Notes under the pieces: generated by a model | The model's input: only the letters and a program-made list of their open reading frames with translations | Database searches by the model: none | What the model was told of the DNA's origin: nothing | Part shown: positions 36,072 to 45,952 of the stretch, piece after piece | How the letters are laid out: each line of letters starts with the position of its first letter | Position numbering within the stretch: the first letter of the stretch is position 1 | NCBI GenBank assembly: GCA_903902745.1 | Contig: CAIUWA010000016.1 | Coordinates: 144,024-208,023 of the forward strand | Reading direction: 5' to 3' | Source: an uncultured Opitutia bacterium | Lineage (GTDB): Bacteria; Verrucomicrobiota; Verrucomicrobiia; Opitutales; Opitutaceae | DNA: 64,000 nt | Translations under genes and position numbers: made by a program

Positions 36072-37412
36072 ATGACCCCACCTCCGACCGTCACGCCTTG
36101 GTGGCGGACGTTGAACCGCCACCATTGGTTCGTTTTCATCGTCGCCTCGCTCGCGTGGCTCTTCGACTGCTTCGACCAGCAGATCTTCAACCTCGCGCGC
36201 GATGGCGCCATGGAGGACTTGGTCGGGGACAAGAAGCTGGCGCTGGTGTACGGCCCTTACACCACCTCCGTCTTCATGGTGGGCTGGGCGATCGGCGGGC
36301 TCTTTTTCGGCGCACTCGGCGACCGCTTCGGCCGGGCCCGGATGCTCACTCTCACGATCCTGCTGTATTCGCTGAGCACGGGGTTGAACTCGTTCGCGCA
36401 CAGCGTCACCGGATTTTGCGTTTATCGTTTCCTCACCGGCCTCGGGGTCGGCGGGGTGTTCGGGCTCGCGGTGGCACTGGTCGCCGACTCGGTGCCGGAT
36501 CGCGCGCGGGCGCCGGCGCTCGGCCTGCTGCAGGCCCTCTCGACCTGGGGTAATATCGCGTCGGGCCTGACCGGCATGGCCGTTGGCACCCTGGCGCTCT
36601 TGCCGTTCGGGTTGAAGCCATGGCAGGCCCTGTTCCTGATCGGCGCGTTGCCGGCGTTCCTGTGCGTGTTCGTGATGTACCGCCTGAAGGAGCCGGAGAA
36701 GTGGGTGCGCGCGCGGGAGGAAGGTGGCAAAAGCGGCGTGAAGTTCGGCTCCTACCGCGCCCTGCTCTCCCACCCACGCTGGAAGCGGAACGCCTGGTGG
36801 GGCCTGATCGCCTGCACCGCCGGCATTGTCGGACTCTGGGGCATCGGCAACTTCCACCCCAAGATCGTCGGCTCCATCATTGAACAGGAACTGGCCGCGA
36901 GAAACCTCTCCCCCGCGGCCATGGCGAGCGAGAAGACCTTCTGGCGCGCCGCGGGCCTGCTGCTGCAGAACATCGGTGGCTTCCTCGGCATGCTTTCCCT
37001 CGCGAAGCTGGCGCAGACCTGGGGGCGCCGGCCGGCGTTCGCGCTCGCGCTGCTGCTCTCGTTTCTCTCGACCGTGCTGGTCTTCAAGTTCATGCGCCAC
37101 ACCGGCCAGATGTACTGGATGCTCCCGATCATGGGCTTCGGCCAGCTCTCGGTGTTCGGCGTCTACGCGGTCTACCTGCCCGAATTGTTTCCGACCAGCC
37201 TGCGCAGCACCGGCACGAGCTTCTGCTACAACGTCGGCCGGATTATCGCCGCCACCGCACCGTTCACGATGAGCAGGCTCACCTCCCGCCTCGGCGGCGA
37301 CATCGAGGCCTTCCGCACCGCGGGCCTGTGGGTGAGCCTGGTGCTCCTTGCCGGCATCGTGGTGCTGCCACTCCTGCCGGAGACCAAGGACCAGCCGCTG
37401 CCGGAGGAGTAA
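36072..37412 (+). CDS. MFS transporter (sugar or acid porter)
   Basis: 446 residues with about twelve membrane helices. The loop between helices 2 and 3 reads GALGDRFGRARML, the MFS motif A, and the C-terminal half contains YLPELFPTSLRSTGTSFCYN, the signature of proton-coupled sugar/organic-acid porters. It probably shares a transcript with the oxidoreductase upstream (83-base gap). It ends convergently with the second ECF sigma gene, 23 bases away. The substrate is not identified. Confidence 0.88.
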   Translation: MTPPPTVTPWWRTLNRHHWFVFIVASLAWLFDCFDQQIFNLARDGAMEDLVGDKKLALVYGPYTTSVFMVGWAIGGLFFGALGDRFGRARMLTLTILLYSLSTGLNSFAHSVTGFCVYRFLTGLGVGGVFGLAVALVADSVPDRARAPALGLLQALSTWGNIASGLTGMAVGTLALLPFGLKPWQALFLIGALPAFLCVFVMYRLKEPEKWVRAREEGGKSGVKFGSYRALLSHPRWKRNAWWGLIACTAGIVGLWGIGNFHPKIVGSIIEQELAARNLSPAAMASEKTFWRAAGLLLQNIGGFLGMLSLAKLAQTWGRRPAFALALLLSFLSTVLVFKFMRHTGQMYWMLPIMGFGQLSVFGVYAVYLPELFPTSLRSTGTSFCYNVGRIIAATAPFTMSRLTSRLGGDIEAFRTAGLWVSLVLLAGIVVLPLLPETKDQPLPEE

Positions 37413-37435
37413 GCGCCAGCGCGAATTAACCGGGA

Positions 37436-38140
37436 TCAGGCCGCGGCTTTGGCTTCCGTCCCCGCGACCGACTGCTTCCAACTGCCCGGGCGACCGGAGG
37501 CCAGTGTCTTTCGTGGACGCTGGCAACCGAGCCCGTCCCACTTGGGCAGGTTTAGCGCGAGGCGCTGCATTTTTCCACGCGCGCGAAACAGCCGCATTTT
37601 CACGAACTCCAGGTCCCAGCCGGTCGTCCGGCTGATTTCGAGCAGGGTCCTTTGTTCAAGATGGAAGAGCCGGACGATCCGGCGGTCATCGGGCTTCAGG
37701 CCGGCCAGCATGTGCTGGACCATTTCCCGCGCGCCCAGCCGGTCACCGGGATTGCCGCCATGCGGGTCGGCCAGCGTGGTCTCAATCCGGGAAGCCTGAT
37801 CCTCCCCAAGGTCGGCCCAGCGCAACTCAGGCCGGCAACGCTGCGCGCGCAAGTGATCGAAGCAGGTCCGAAGGGCGATTCGCGCGAGCCAGTGGATGAA
37901 CGGGGCGCCCCCATGATACTGGCCGAGCCGGGAAAACATCTTGATGAACACTTCCTGCACGAGGTCCTCCTCCGTCTCCCGGCGAGGCAGACGCCGGCGC
38001 ACAATCCGGACGACGACCGGCCGGACCAGGGCGACCAATTCCCGCGCCGCCTGCTGGTCACCGGCCCGGACGCGCTGGAGACAGTCGGCGAGTTCCTCGG
38101 CGGCGGTGGGCACGGCTGGCGTGGTGTGATCGGCGATCAT
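37436..38140 (-). CDS. ECF-type RNA polymerase sigma factor, no adjacent anti-sigma
   Basis: 234 residues from the ATG at 38140, which has an AAGAGGA ribosome site and lies just downstream of a promoter element; the longer frame to 38185 would overlap that promoter. Region 2 (about 35-105) has the phrase EEDLVQEVFIKMFSRL. Region 4 (about 145-195) has LKPDDRRIVRLFHLEQRTLL and a helix-turn-helix EISRTTGWDLEFVKMRLF. A C-terminal basic tail of about 40 residues (RPRKTLASGRPGSWKQ) is unusual and could be regulatory. It converges with the MFS gene. The TGTAAC-N15-CGTGTA element before it matches the ABC operon promoter, indicating autoregulation. Confidence 0.9.
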   Translation of the reverse strand: MIADHTTPAVPTAAEELADCLQRVRAGDQQAARELVALVRPVVVRIVRRRLPRRETEEDLVQEVFIKMFSRLGQYHGGAPFIHWLARIALRTCFDHLRAQRCRPELRWADLGEDQASRIETTLADPHGGNPGDRLGAREMVQHMLAGLKPDDRRIVRLFHLEQRTLLEISRTTGWDLEFVKMRLFRARGKMQRLALNLPKWDGLGCQRPRKTLASGRPGSWKQSVAGTEAKAAA

Positions 38141-38152
38141 GTTCCTCTTGAT

Positions 38153-38179
38153 TACACGTCGCGGCCGGGCGGGGTTACA
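38153..38179 (-). promoter_or_regulatory. Putative autoregulatory ECF promoter
   Basis: TGTAAC (38174-38179), a 15-base GC-rich spacer and CGTGTA (38153-38158) on the minus strand, directly before the sigma gene. The transcript would have only a very short leader. Confidence 0.65.
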
Positions 38180-38225
38180 AAACACCGGATTATGCCGGGA
38201 CCGAGCCAGGCTCAGGCCGTTGGAG

Positions 38226-38382
38226 GTAGCAGCCGAGGTAACGAGGCCGGGGTTCGAAGATGTAGCGGCGGTCTACTTGTCCGCCGTAGCTTTTCAGCGA
38301 AGCAGGATGACCGCCGGTTTGAAAGATCGGCGCTCATAGAGCGCCGCTACAACGAACCCAGCCTCGTTACCTCGGCTGCTAC
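38226..38382. repeat. Nested palindrome: one repeat family inserted inside another
   Basis: The outer arms GTAGCAGCCGAGGTAACGAG (38227-) and CTCGTTACCTCGGCTGCTAC (-38382) extend over about 30 bases with one mismatch. Inside lies a GTAGCGGCG element (38270-38352), itself split by a third word (TCCGCCGTAGC, CAGCGAAG). This looks like sequential insertion of palindromic units. It lies between the sigma gene and the PEP-CTERM gene. Confidence 0.75.
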
Positions 38383-38423
38383 ATGTCCAAGCCGGGGTGA
38401 TTTCGTTGCGGGAGACAGAGCGT

Positions 38424-41400
38424 TTACCGCCCCGGTAACTTACCGGCCTTCTGGCGCCGGCGCAGCGAGCTCCCGGCCAGCATCATCGCCCCGGTGAGCA
38501 GCAAGTCCCACGTCGCGGGTTCTGGCACCGGCGTGAAGTTGAGGAAAAGATTATTGCCCGTCTGCGACAGGAAGAAATTCCCGACGCCGAGGCTGTTCTG
38601 AAAACCGGGCGTGCCGCCCGTCGCGGCGGTCGAGATGACAAAGGCGTTCGTCGCAAACCCCGTGATCCCGCCGGGCGCGGTGGCGATCAGCCACGAGTAG
38701 GACTGGGCGGAATTGAAATTGATCACCGCGCCGGCGAGGTTCGCCGCGGTCACGGAATTGATGGAGAGGCCAAACGGCGTGGACCCGTTGGCGGTGATGT
38801 TGAGCGCCCCGGAGACATTCAGCAGGCTCCAGTTTGCCCCGGACGCACCGTTGGCGTCATTGATGAAAAAGTACATGAGCCCGTTGCCCGCCATCGTCGC
38901 CGCCGGGGTGGTAAAGGTGCCCGGGGTGAAGGTGCTGCCGGCACTGTTGAACAGGCCGGGGAAAAGCTTGCCGCCACCGCCAATGGTGAGCGACCCGGCA
39001 ATGCTGGTGTTGCCAATCAGCGCGCCGCCGCTGCCCATGGAAGTCGGGGTGGCGCTGGTGATGGTGACGGCACCGGAACCGAGCGCTGAGCCGGACGAAT
39101 TGGTGAGCAGGAGGTTGCCGCTATTGATGGTGGTGCCGCCGGAGTAGCTGTTGGCGTTGGGCAGCGTGATGTCGCCCGAGCCATTCATGACTAGGGCGCC
39201 CGTGCCCGACACCGCGTTCCCGAAGATGGCACCCGAGCCGTTGAGGGCCAGGCTCAGCGTGCCATTGTCGATAATCGCGCCGGCGACGGACGCGGTGTTG
39301 TTGGAATTGTTTCCAATGCGCAACGAGGCTCCACTGTTGATGGTGGTGCCACCGCTGTAGCTGTTCACGCCGGTCAGCGCCTCGGTGGTGGTGCCACCGA
39401 TCACGAGCGCGCCCAGACCGTCGATGATGCCGGCAAATGTGCGGGTCGAAGTGTTGGGATTGAGCGTGAGGGTCTTGCCGCTCCCAACGGTGACATTGGC
39501 CGTGGCATTTCCCTGCAAGCCGGCGACGACTTCGTCGAAATTGACCAACAGATGGGTGCTGGCGTTCATCGAAACCAAGCTGTTGGCGGAAAAAGCCCCG
39601 AGCTGGCCATCGGCGAGGGTGCCGGCCCCGACGACCGTCTGACCCGAATAATTATTCACCCCGCCCAGCGTGAGCGTGCCGGTGCCGAGCTGCTGGAACC
39701 CGCCGGTGCCGGTGATCCCGTTCGCGAAGGAAGTATTCGTCGTGAGGTTAATATTAAAGTTCGCCGTGCCGTTAACGGTGATGGCGCCTGAAACGGCTCC
39801 GGTCGCGCCGCCGCCGGCCGCGCCCACCTGCAGCACTCCGCCGCTGTTGATCGTGACGGAGCCCGTGCCTGTCGCCGAGCCGCTGGCGTTGGTGGCGAAG
39901 ATAATGCCACCGTTGATCGTCGTGCCGCCCTGGTAAGTGTTGCCGACCGTGAAATTCTCGCTGTTGGTGCCGGCCTTGATCAAGGCGCCCAAGCCGGCGA
40001 TGGTGCCGTTGAAGGGACCCGGCGTGTTGCTGCCGCTGATGGTCAGCGTCTTGGTGCTCGCCACGTTCACCGTGCTGAAGCTGCCGCCCGTCAGGCCGGC
40101 GATGGCCTCGTCGTTGTTGACCGTGAGCGTGGCGCCCGAGTTGATCGAGATCGTACTGTTGGAGGAAAAGGCGTTGGTCTGTCCGTCGGCCAGCGTGCCG
40201 GAGTTGACGTTGGTCTGGCCGGAATAGCTGTTCACCCCGCCCAAGGTGACGGTGCCCGCGCCCGCCTGGGTCACAGAGCCGGTGCCCGAAATTCCGTTGG
40301 CGAAGGAAATGTTGCTCGAGAGGTTGAAGGTGAGGCCGCCGTTGTCGGAGATGGCGCCCGAAACCGCGCCCGTCGCGCCGCCGCCGCCGGAAGCCCCAAG
40401 CTGGAGCGTGGCGCCGCCGGCAATCGTGATGGTTCCGGTCCCCGTCGCCGAGCCGGTGCTGTTGGTCGCAAACAACGAGCCCTGATTGATCGAGGTGGGC
40501 CCCGAGTAAGTATTGGCGCCGGACAAAGTCTCCCCGCCCGTCCCGGTCTTGATCAGGCCGCCCGAACCGCCGATCGTGCCGCCATAGGTTTGAAGGGTGC
40601 CATGATTGATCGTCAGGTTGCCGCCCAGGTTCACCGTGCCGCCGGACCCGCTCAAGCCCTTGACCGTCTCGGCGAAATTCACCGTGAGGGAGCCGCCATT
40701 CAGCGTCATCAGGCTGTTGGCGGAAAAATCGCCCGCCGCCCCATCCACAATCGTGCCGGAGTTGATGGTGGTGGTGCCGGAATAAGTTTTGTTCGTGCCC
40801 GTGAGTGTAAGCGCCGTCGAACCATTCTGGGTCAGACCGCCGGTACCGGAGACCGCGTTGCCAAAACTGGTGTTGCTGCCGAGGTTGAAGGTCAGGGTGC
40901 CGTTGTCGGTGATGCTGCCGGAAACCGCGCCAGTGCCGCCGTTGCCGATTTGGAGGGTGCCGCCCGTGTTGATCGCAATCGCGCCGGTGCCGGTGGCCGA
41001 GCCGGTGGAATTGGTCGCGATCAATTTGCCTCCCGAATTGATGGTCGTGCCACCCGAGTAGGCGTTCGCGCCCGTGACCGTGGCGTTCGCCCCGTTCAAC
41101 ACGGAAACGACGCCGGTGCCCGATACCGTGTTGCCGAAACTGTTGGTGTTACCGAAACTCAGAGTGCCGTTGTCGGTCACCGCGCCCGTGATGGCTCCGG
41201 CCGTGCCGGCGCCGATGGCGCCGATCTGCAGCGTGCCGCCGCTGTTGATCGTGACCGTATTTGTGCCGGTCGCCGAGCCGGTGCTGTTGTTCACGACCAG
41301 CGTTCCGGTGTTCACCGTCGTGCCACCGGTGTAGCCGTTGGCTCCGTCCAACGTCGTGGTGCCGGTGTTGCCGGCACCGATGGTGAGCGCTCCCGCGCCA

Positions 41401-42426
41401 TTGATCGTGCCGGAAAACGATCCCGGGACTCCCGTGGTATTAACAGTCAGGGTTGCACCCGATCCGATGTTCACCCCCCCCGCCGGTGCCACCGTTTTGG
41501 AGGCCAGCGATCGTTTCGTTGAAATTGACCGCGAGCGTGCCGAGGTTGGAACCGCTGTTGCCCACGCGCACAATGCTGTTTGAGGAAAAAGCTCCCGCCA
41601 TGCCATCGGCCAGCGTGCCGTTGCTGATGGTGGTGTTCCCGCTGTAGGTATTGGCCCCGCTGAGGGTGAGCGTCGCGTTGTTGACCCCGGACAAGGCAAA
41701 CAGGGAGACATTGCCGGTCCCGGAGATCACACCGCCGTAAGTCTGGGCGGCTCCAGCGGCACTAAAAAAGTTCAGAACCCCGCTGTTGCTCACGTTGCCA
41801 GCGATCATCGAGGTGGTCAGGGTGCCGTTACCCACGGTAAAGGCGCCGGTGGAGATGATGGTATTGCTCGATGTGCGGCTATCGATGCCGGAGAATTGGA
41901 GGGACTGGGAGCTGTTGTTAACGATTGTGATATCGCCGGTGCCGCTGAGGTTGCCGCCGAACTGCAGGCCCGCGGTGGCACCCGCGGTGCTGGTGACGGT
42001 CACGTTGCCAGCCAAATTAATGGGAACGTTAACAAAAATGCTGGAGGCCGCCGAGGTGTCGTTCGTAACGCCGGCGCTGGCTCCGCTTAACTGGAGCGTG
42101 TTCGTTCCGTTGATGATGTAGCCGATCGTTCCATTAAAAGTGACCAGGTTGGCGGAGAAATCCGCGTTAAAATTAACTCCCGATTGGACGCCGCCGGTGC
42201 CAAAAATAATATTGGACCCCGTCGTCGGCAGCACGCCGCCCGTCCAGTTTCCACTCGTGTTGGTATTGTGATCACCACTGCCGTCGCTCCAGTTGAACGT
42301 GGCTTGGGCGAGGACGGAAATGTCCAAAGTCGCTCCCACCAGAATCAGCAGCGCCAGCGTTCGCAGATTTTTCAATGCCCCATGCTTAAACAATAGCTGC
42401 AAATCAGGGGCGGGGCAGTTTCGCAT
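38424..42426 (-). CDS. PEP-CTERM surface protein with autotransporter-type beta-repeats, split by a G8-tract frameshift
   Basis: Joined, the two frames make a protein of about 1330 residues. The ATG at 42426 is used (a TTG at 42447 is weaker). The N-terminus has a signal peptide (LRTLALLILVGATLDISVLA) and the passenger start TFNWSDGSG. Many repeats follow, such as ANTYSGNTTISNGTLADG and NSTGSATGTG, the autotransporter-associated (PATR-like) beta-helix pattern. The C-terminus is VPEPATWDLLLTGAMMLAGS followed by RRR, a PEP-CTERM sorting tag. The frame breaks at a G8 run on the minus strand (plus-strand C8, 41474-41481); seven Gs would read GTGGGVNIGSG straight through. A sequencing error, a null allele or phase variation are the alternatives. 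Confidence 0.85.
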
Positions 42427-42539
42427 AAAGCAGGGGATTTCCCTCAACCTGACAAAAACCCGACGAACAACAAGTGAATTGCATTATGCTGTGCCCAGCA
42501 GGCAGATCCATCCCCTAAAGAGACCGGCTAATTCGGAAT

Positions 42540-42670
42540 CATGCAGAAAGAAACCGCGGATGACGCGGATCTGAGGTCGCCCTTTTGGCTATTGCGAGAC
42601 AAGTGGATAGGGATTTTCCGGAGTCAAAATCATGGGTTCGTCGTGCCACTTCCCTCACCGACCCAATCAA
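42540..42670 (+). repeat. Dispersed ~130-bp repeat, copy 2
   Basis: Direct counterpart of 20470-20600 in opposite orientation. Its first part (ACCGCGGATGACGCGGATC) also resembles the CGCGGAT palindromes at 33950-34203, so the families may be related. The last few bases touch the stop region of the PAP2 gene. Confidence 0.75.
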
Positions 42671-43347
42671 GACCTGAAGCCTCGCAAATTGCGTTTCGTT
42701 GCGCCGCGCAAATGAACCGCCGCCCCCACCGCGCCCAGCACCGCCCCGGCCAACACGTCAATGGCCACATGCTGCTTGGTGGCCAGCGTGGAGTAGACGA
42801 TGCCCGCGCACCAGGCCCAGCTCACCCCGCGGGCGAATCCGCGATCCCCGATTTCACGCAGCCGGCGGTGCAGCAGTAGCGCGCAGAAAACGGCAAAGGC
42901 CACATGCAGGGAGGGACAGGCGTTGCCCGATCCGTCGACGGCCTTGAGCTGTGAAAATACGCGTTGCCCTGACCAGTCGATGTCCAGTGGGGCAACGACA
43001 GTCGGCCAGAAGAAGAAAAAGGCGAACCCCGCGAGACAGAGCCACCCTGCCGTCCGGTAGAATGCGATGATCTCGCCTTTTTCCGCGATCAATCCCGGCA
43101 CGAGCGAAACATAGGGCCACAGTGAAAAATAAAGCAGCAGCGCACCGGGCCGGAATGTAATCAGCCGGTCCAGCGCGGTCACGGGCATTACCGTTACCGT
43201 GAAAACCGGGAATTTGAGGAGCAGAAAATACCCCGCGAAGAATGCCACCCCGAAAAAAAACAGGGCCGTCACCTTGAATCCGGCGTGCGCCTTCAGCCGG
43301 GAACCGAGCGGCTGGCTCCGGACGATTTCTGAAGAAAACGGAGCCAT
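42667..43347 (-). CDS. PAP2-superfamily membrane phosphatase/transferase
   Basis: 226 residues with about six membrane helices. The C-terminal catalytic motifs of the PAP2/AUR1 group are clear: GNACPSLHVAF (SLHV-type His) and STLATKQHVAIDVLAG (H-x3-D). The usual first KxxxxxxRP motif is not obvious, which is common in the AUR1/inositol-phosphoceramide-synthase-like branch. A role in dephosphorylating or transferring a lipid-phosphate head group at the membrane is likely. The gene is a single unit between two repeats. Confidence 0.8.
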   Translation of the reverse strand: MAPFSSEIVRSQPLGSRLKAHAGFKVTALFFFGVAFFAGYFLLLKFPVFTVTVMPVTALDRLITFRPGALLLYFSLWPYVSLVPGLIAEKGEIIAFYRTAGWLCLAGFAFFFFWPTVVAPLDIDWSGQRVFSQLKAVDGSGNACPSLHVAFAVFCALLLHRRLREIGDRGFARGVSWAWCAGIVYSTLATKQHVAIDVLAGAVLGAVGAAVHLRGATKRNLRGFRS

Positions 43348-43415
43348 GCAGGTTGTGTCCGACCATGCGTGCGGCCACGAGTTAAAGCAAAGGAAGAAGG
43401 CGAATGCGTTCCCTT

Positions 43416-43531
43416 GGTAGGGCGTGGACTCCGCTCCGCGCCGGGAATGCCACCCGAGTCCATCCGGAGCCGCTCGTTGTCAGATCATCCCCGTCCTTAT
43501 GCCCGGCGCGGAGCGGAGTCCGCGCCCTACC
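43416..43531. repeat. GTAGGGCG-type palindromic repeat
   Basis: GGTAGGGCGTGGACTCCGCT and GCGGAGTCCGCGCCCTACC are inverted copies with an inner CCGCTCCGCGCCGGG/CCCGGCGCGGAGCGG stem. The right end supplies the stop codon of the cytochrome b/c gene. Similar ends occur at 46731-46794. Confidence 0.7.
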
Positions 43532-45311
43532 GGGTACCGGCCACGTACCACTCGCCGCGCAGCCAGTCGGCAATCAGGCCGATTTCCTGCTCGGAAAGCT
43601 TCTGGTCGGCGCCGAAGGCGGGCATGCGGTCGTTGTGCGTGCCATAAAAGCGTTCGTGAGCGGAGTTGGAAATGAAGGCGACCAGCCAGTCGCGCGAGCC
43701 ATAGCCCGTCAGGTCGGGGGCGCCGCCGTTCTCATCGGCCTCGTGAAATTTATGGCAGCTCGTGCAATTCATGGCGTCGCTGGCCAGCTGTTTGCGGCCC
43801 TCGGCGATGAGCGCCGCATCGCGGGTGTCGGCGACGGACTGCGCCTTGAGCCCGGCCTCGGCGGAAAGGGCGGCGAGCGCCTGCTTGAGCTGCGCCTGGT
43901 CGGCGGCGGAAAAGCCGGCAACATCCTCCTTCACGAACTTCACCATGTTGCCGCCCTTGTGCTTGCTGCCGCCGAAATAACGCGGGCTGTCCACCGTGGC
44001 CGGATCGAGCAGCCCCGCCAGCCATTCCCGGCTCGCGAAGCCCTTGAGGTCCGACGCCGAGGGCGGATCCTTCGGCTGGCCGCCCAGGCTGTCGTCGCCA
44101 CCGTAGCGGTGGCAGGTGGCGCAGTTCCGGGCAAAAAGCTTCGGTCCCTGGGTCAGCGCATCGCCCCGCAAGAGCGTCACCGCGCCGGCCTCGGGGATGC
44201 CGGTGGGGGACTGCGCGAGCACCACCACGCGTTCGGCGTCGCGCCGGGCAGCCTGGACCGCCGAAAGGTAGTCCGGGTTGCCGTTGTCTTCCTTCCACGA
44301 GAGCCAGGTCAGCAGCGTCGCCCCGGCCAGCACGGCCCAGAGAAAACCCACGTTGAATCGGTGACCCAGCTTCCATTTGCCTAAAAAAGGCAGGACGGCC
44401 AGCACCAGCAGGAGCAGACCGGGCAGGAAGATCGCGCCCCAGACCTCGGTGCCGCCGGGAAAATATTTCAGGAGCTTGAAGAGAAAGAGGAAATACCACT
44501 CCGGTCGCGCCGCGGAAAAGGGCTCGGACGGATCCGCCGGCGCATCGAGCTCGGCGCCGTGGTAGCGCACGACCAGGAAAAGGACTACCGCCAGGACGGC
44601 GAGGCACGCGACCGCGTCGCGCAGCACCTGCTCCGGCCAGAACGGGGCGTCGGGTTTTCTCCTCGGCTCCTTCGGCGTGAGACCGTGGCGGCGGAAGAGA
44701 TATACATGGAGGACGATCAGCCCCGCGATGGCCCCGGGGATCACTCCGGCATGCAGGGCAAAAAAACGCGTGAGCGTCTGGTGGCCGTAATCGCTCCCGC
44801 CGACGAGGACTTGTTGCAACCCCGGGCCCACCACCGGCGTGATGGCCATGATGCTGGTGGCCACCCGCGTCGCCCAGTAGCCCTTCTGGTCCCACGGCAG
44901 CAGGTAGCCGGTGAGCGACAGGGCGAGCACGAGCAGGAGCAGGAGGAGGCCGAACCAGAAGTTGACCTCACGCGGCGCCTTGTAGGCCCCGTCGATGACC
45001 ACCTGCATGAGATGCAGCACCAGCAGCACGGTCATCGCCTGCGCGGTGAAATGGTGCAGCCCGCGCAGGAACCAGCCGCCCCACATCTCGTGCTGGATAA
45101 AGTACACGCTTTCCCAGGCGGTGTGCGCGCCGGGGCTGTAGCCCAGCCAGAGGGCCAAGCCGGTGATGACCTGGACGGCAAAGCAGAACGTCAGCGTGCT
45201 GCCCCAGACGTAGCGCCAGCGCGCGCCGCCCGGGACATTTTCGAAGAGCGTCTCGTGCAGCAGCTTTTTGTAGCCGGTGCGGTGGTCCAGCCAGTTGGTC
45301 GGCGCCTTCAT
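43527..45311 (-). CDS. Cytochrome b fused to a diheme cytochrome c
   Basis: 594 residues. The N-terminal 370 residues are a cytochrome b with about eight helices, paired heme His residues (LRGLHHFTAQA, LVLHLMQVV, FFALHAGVIPG, LIVLHVYLFRRH) and the Qo-site PEWY motif (ARPEWYF). A short helix and linker lead to a C-terminal cytochrome c part (about 385-594) with two heme sites, CATCH and CTSCH, and an axial-ligand candidate RMPAFG. The Rieske gene is directly upstream (TGATG overlap), so this pair forms a bc-type complex in which the b and c subunits are one chain. No separate cytochrome c1 gene is present. Confidence 0.92.
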   Translation of the reverse strand: MKAPTNWLDHRTGYKKLLHETLFENVPGGARWRYVWGSTLTFCFAVQVITGLALWLGYSPGAHTAWESVYFIQHEMWGGWFLRGLHHFTAQAMTVLLVLHLMQVVIDGAYKAPREVNFWFGLLLLLLVLALSLTGYLLPWDQKGYWATRVATSIMAITPVVGPGLQQVLVGGSDYGHQTLTRFFALHAGVIPGAIAGLIVLHVYLFRRHGLTPKEPRRKPDAPFWPEQVLRDAVACLAVLAVVLFLVVRYHGAELDAPADPSEPFSAARPEWYFLFLFKLLKYFPGGTEVWGAIFLPGLLLLVLAVLPFLGKWKLGHRFNVGFLWAVLAGATLLTWLSWKEDNGNPDYLSAVQAARRDAERVVVLAQSPTGIPEAGAVTLLRGDALTQGPKLFARNCATCHRYGGDDSLGGQPKDPPSASDLKGFASREWLAGLLDPATVDSPRYFGGSKHKGGNMVKFVKEDVAGFSAADQAQLKQALAALSAEAGLKAQSVADTRDAALIAEGRKQLASDAMNCTSCHKFHEADENGGAPDLTGYGSRDWLVAFISNSAHERFYGTHNDRMPAFGADQKLSEQEIGLIADWLRGEWYVAGTR

Positions 45312-45856
45312 CAGGCGAGAATCCGCTCCTTCACCCCCGGGCGGAAATTCCGGAACTCCACCCAGATTTCATCGCCATGGCGAATCTCGACCGTCAGTTC
45401 GTCCAGCGCGCGCGGGCTGGGGCTCTTCGGGTCGAGCACCTTGCCGTCGAGGGCGAAGGTGCTGTTATGGCAGGGACAGAGGAAATGCTTCCGGTCCGCG
45501 CGGAAATCGACGAAGCAGCCGGCATGCGGACAGGTGACATTGAGCGCCCGCACTTCACCGGCGCCGATCCGCTGCAGATAAACCGCCCCCACAGGCACAT
45601 TCGGCGTGCGGTTCCAGGCATCGTCCCGCGTGGCGAGCACGGGGAACCGGCGCGGCTCGCCGTTTTCCGGCAACATCTTGAGGGAGGCCACCCGCACGGC
45701 GTCACCCGCCTGCGCGCGGCGCCGGAGAGGATTGAGGAAAAGGAGCAGCCCCGAGACCGCTGGCACCACCAAGGTCACGGCGCCAATGATCACAGCGCTG
45801 GCCTTGGCGAAAAAATCGCGCCGGGGATTCGGAAAGGAGGGGTGAGGGGTGGCCAT
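45311..45856 (-). CDS. Rieske iron-sulfur protein
   Basis: 181 residues from the ATG at 45856. The N-terminus has a Tat-type signal/anchor (NPRRDFFAKAS, then a hydrophobic helix, about 20-42), so the protein is a membrane-anchored periplasmic Fe-S subunit. The [2Fe-2S] motifs CPHAGC and CPCHNSTF are both present. Its stop overlaps the start of the cytochrome b/c gene (TGATG). A longer frame to 45928 would interrupt the Tat-signal context and is not used. Confidence 0.92.
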   Translation of the reverse strand: MATPHPSFPNPRRDFFAKASAVIIGAVTLVVPAVSGLLLFLNPLRRRAQAGDAVRVASLKMLPENGEPRRFPVLATRDDAWNRTPNVPVGAVYLQRIGAGEVRALNVTCPHAGCFVDFRADRKHFLCPCHNSTFALDGKVLDPKSPSPRALDELTVEIRHGDEIWVEFRNFRPGVKERILA

Positions 45857-45952
45857 GCCAGGGAAAAAAAGAGGCGGCCGGACAGGCCGAGTGTCGAGCA
45901 TGACGGACAGGCCGGGAAATCGTTTCAAACCCGAAATCCGAAACCCGGCCTT

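Noticed and set aside
38424..42426. Apparent tandem DNA repeats that might be a CRISPR or satellite array
   Set aside because: The repeats are irregular, keep codon phase and encode autotransporter-type beta-repeats.
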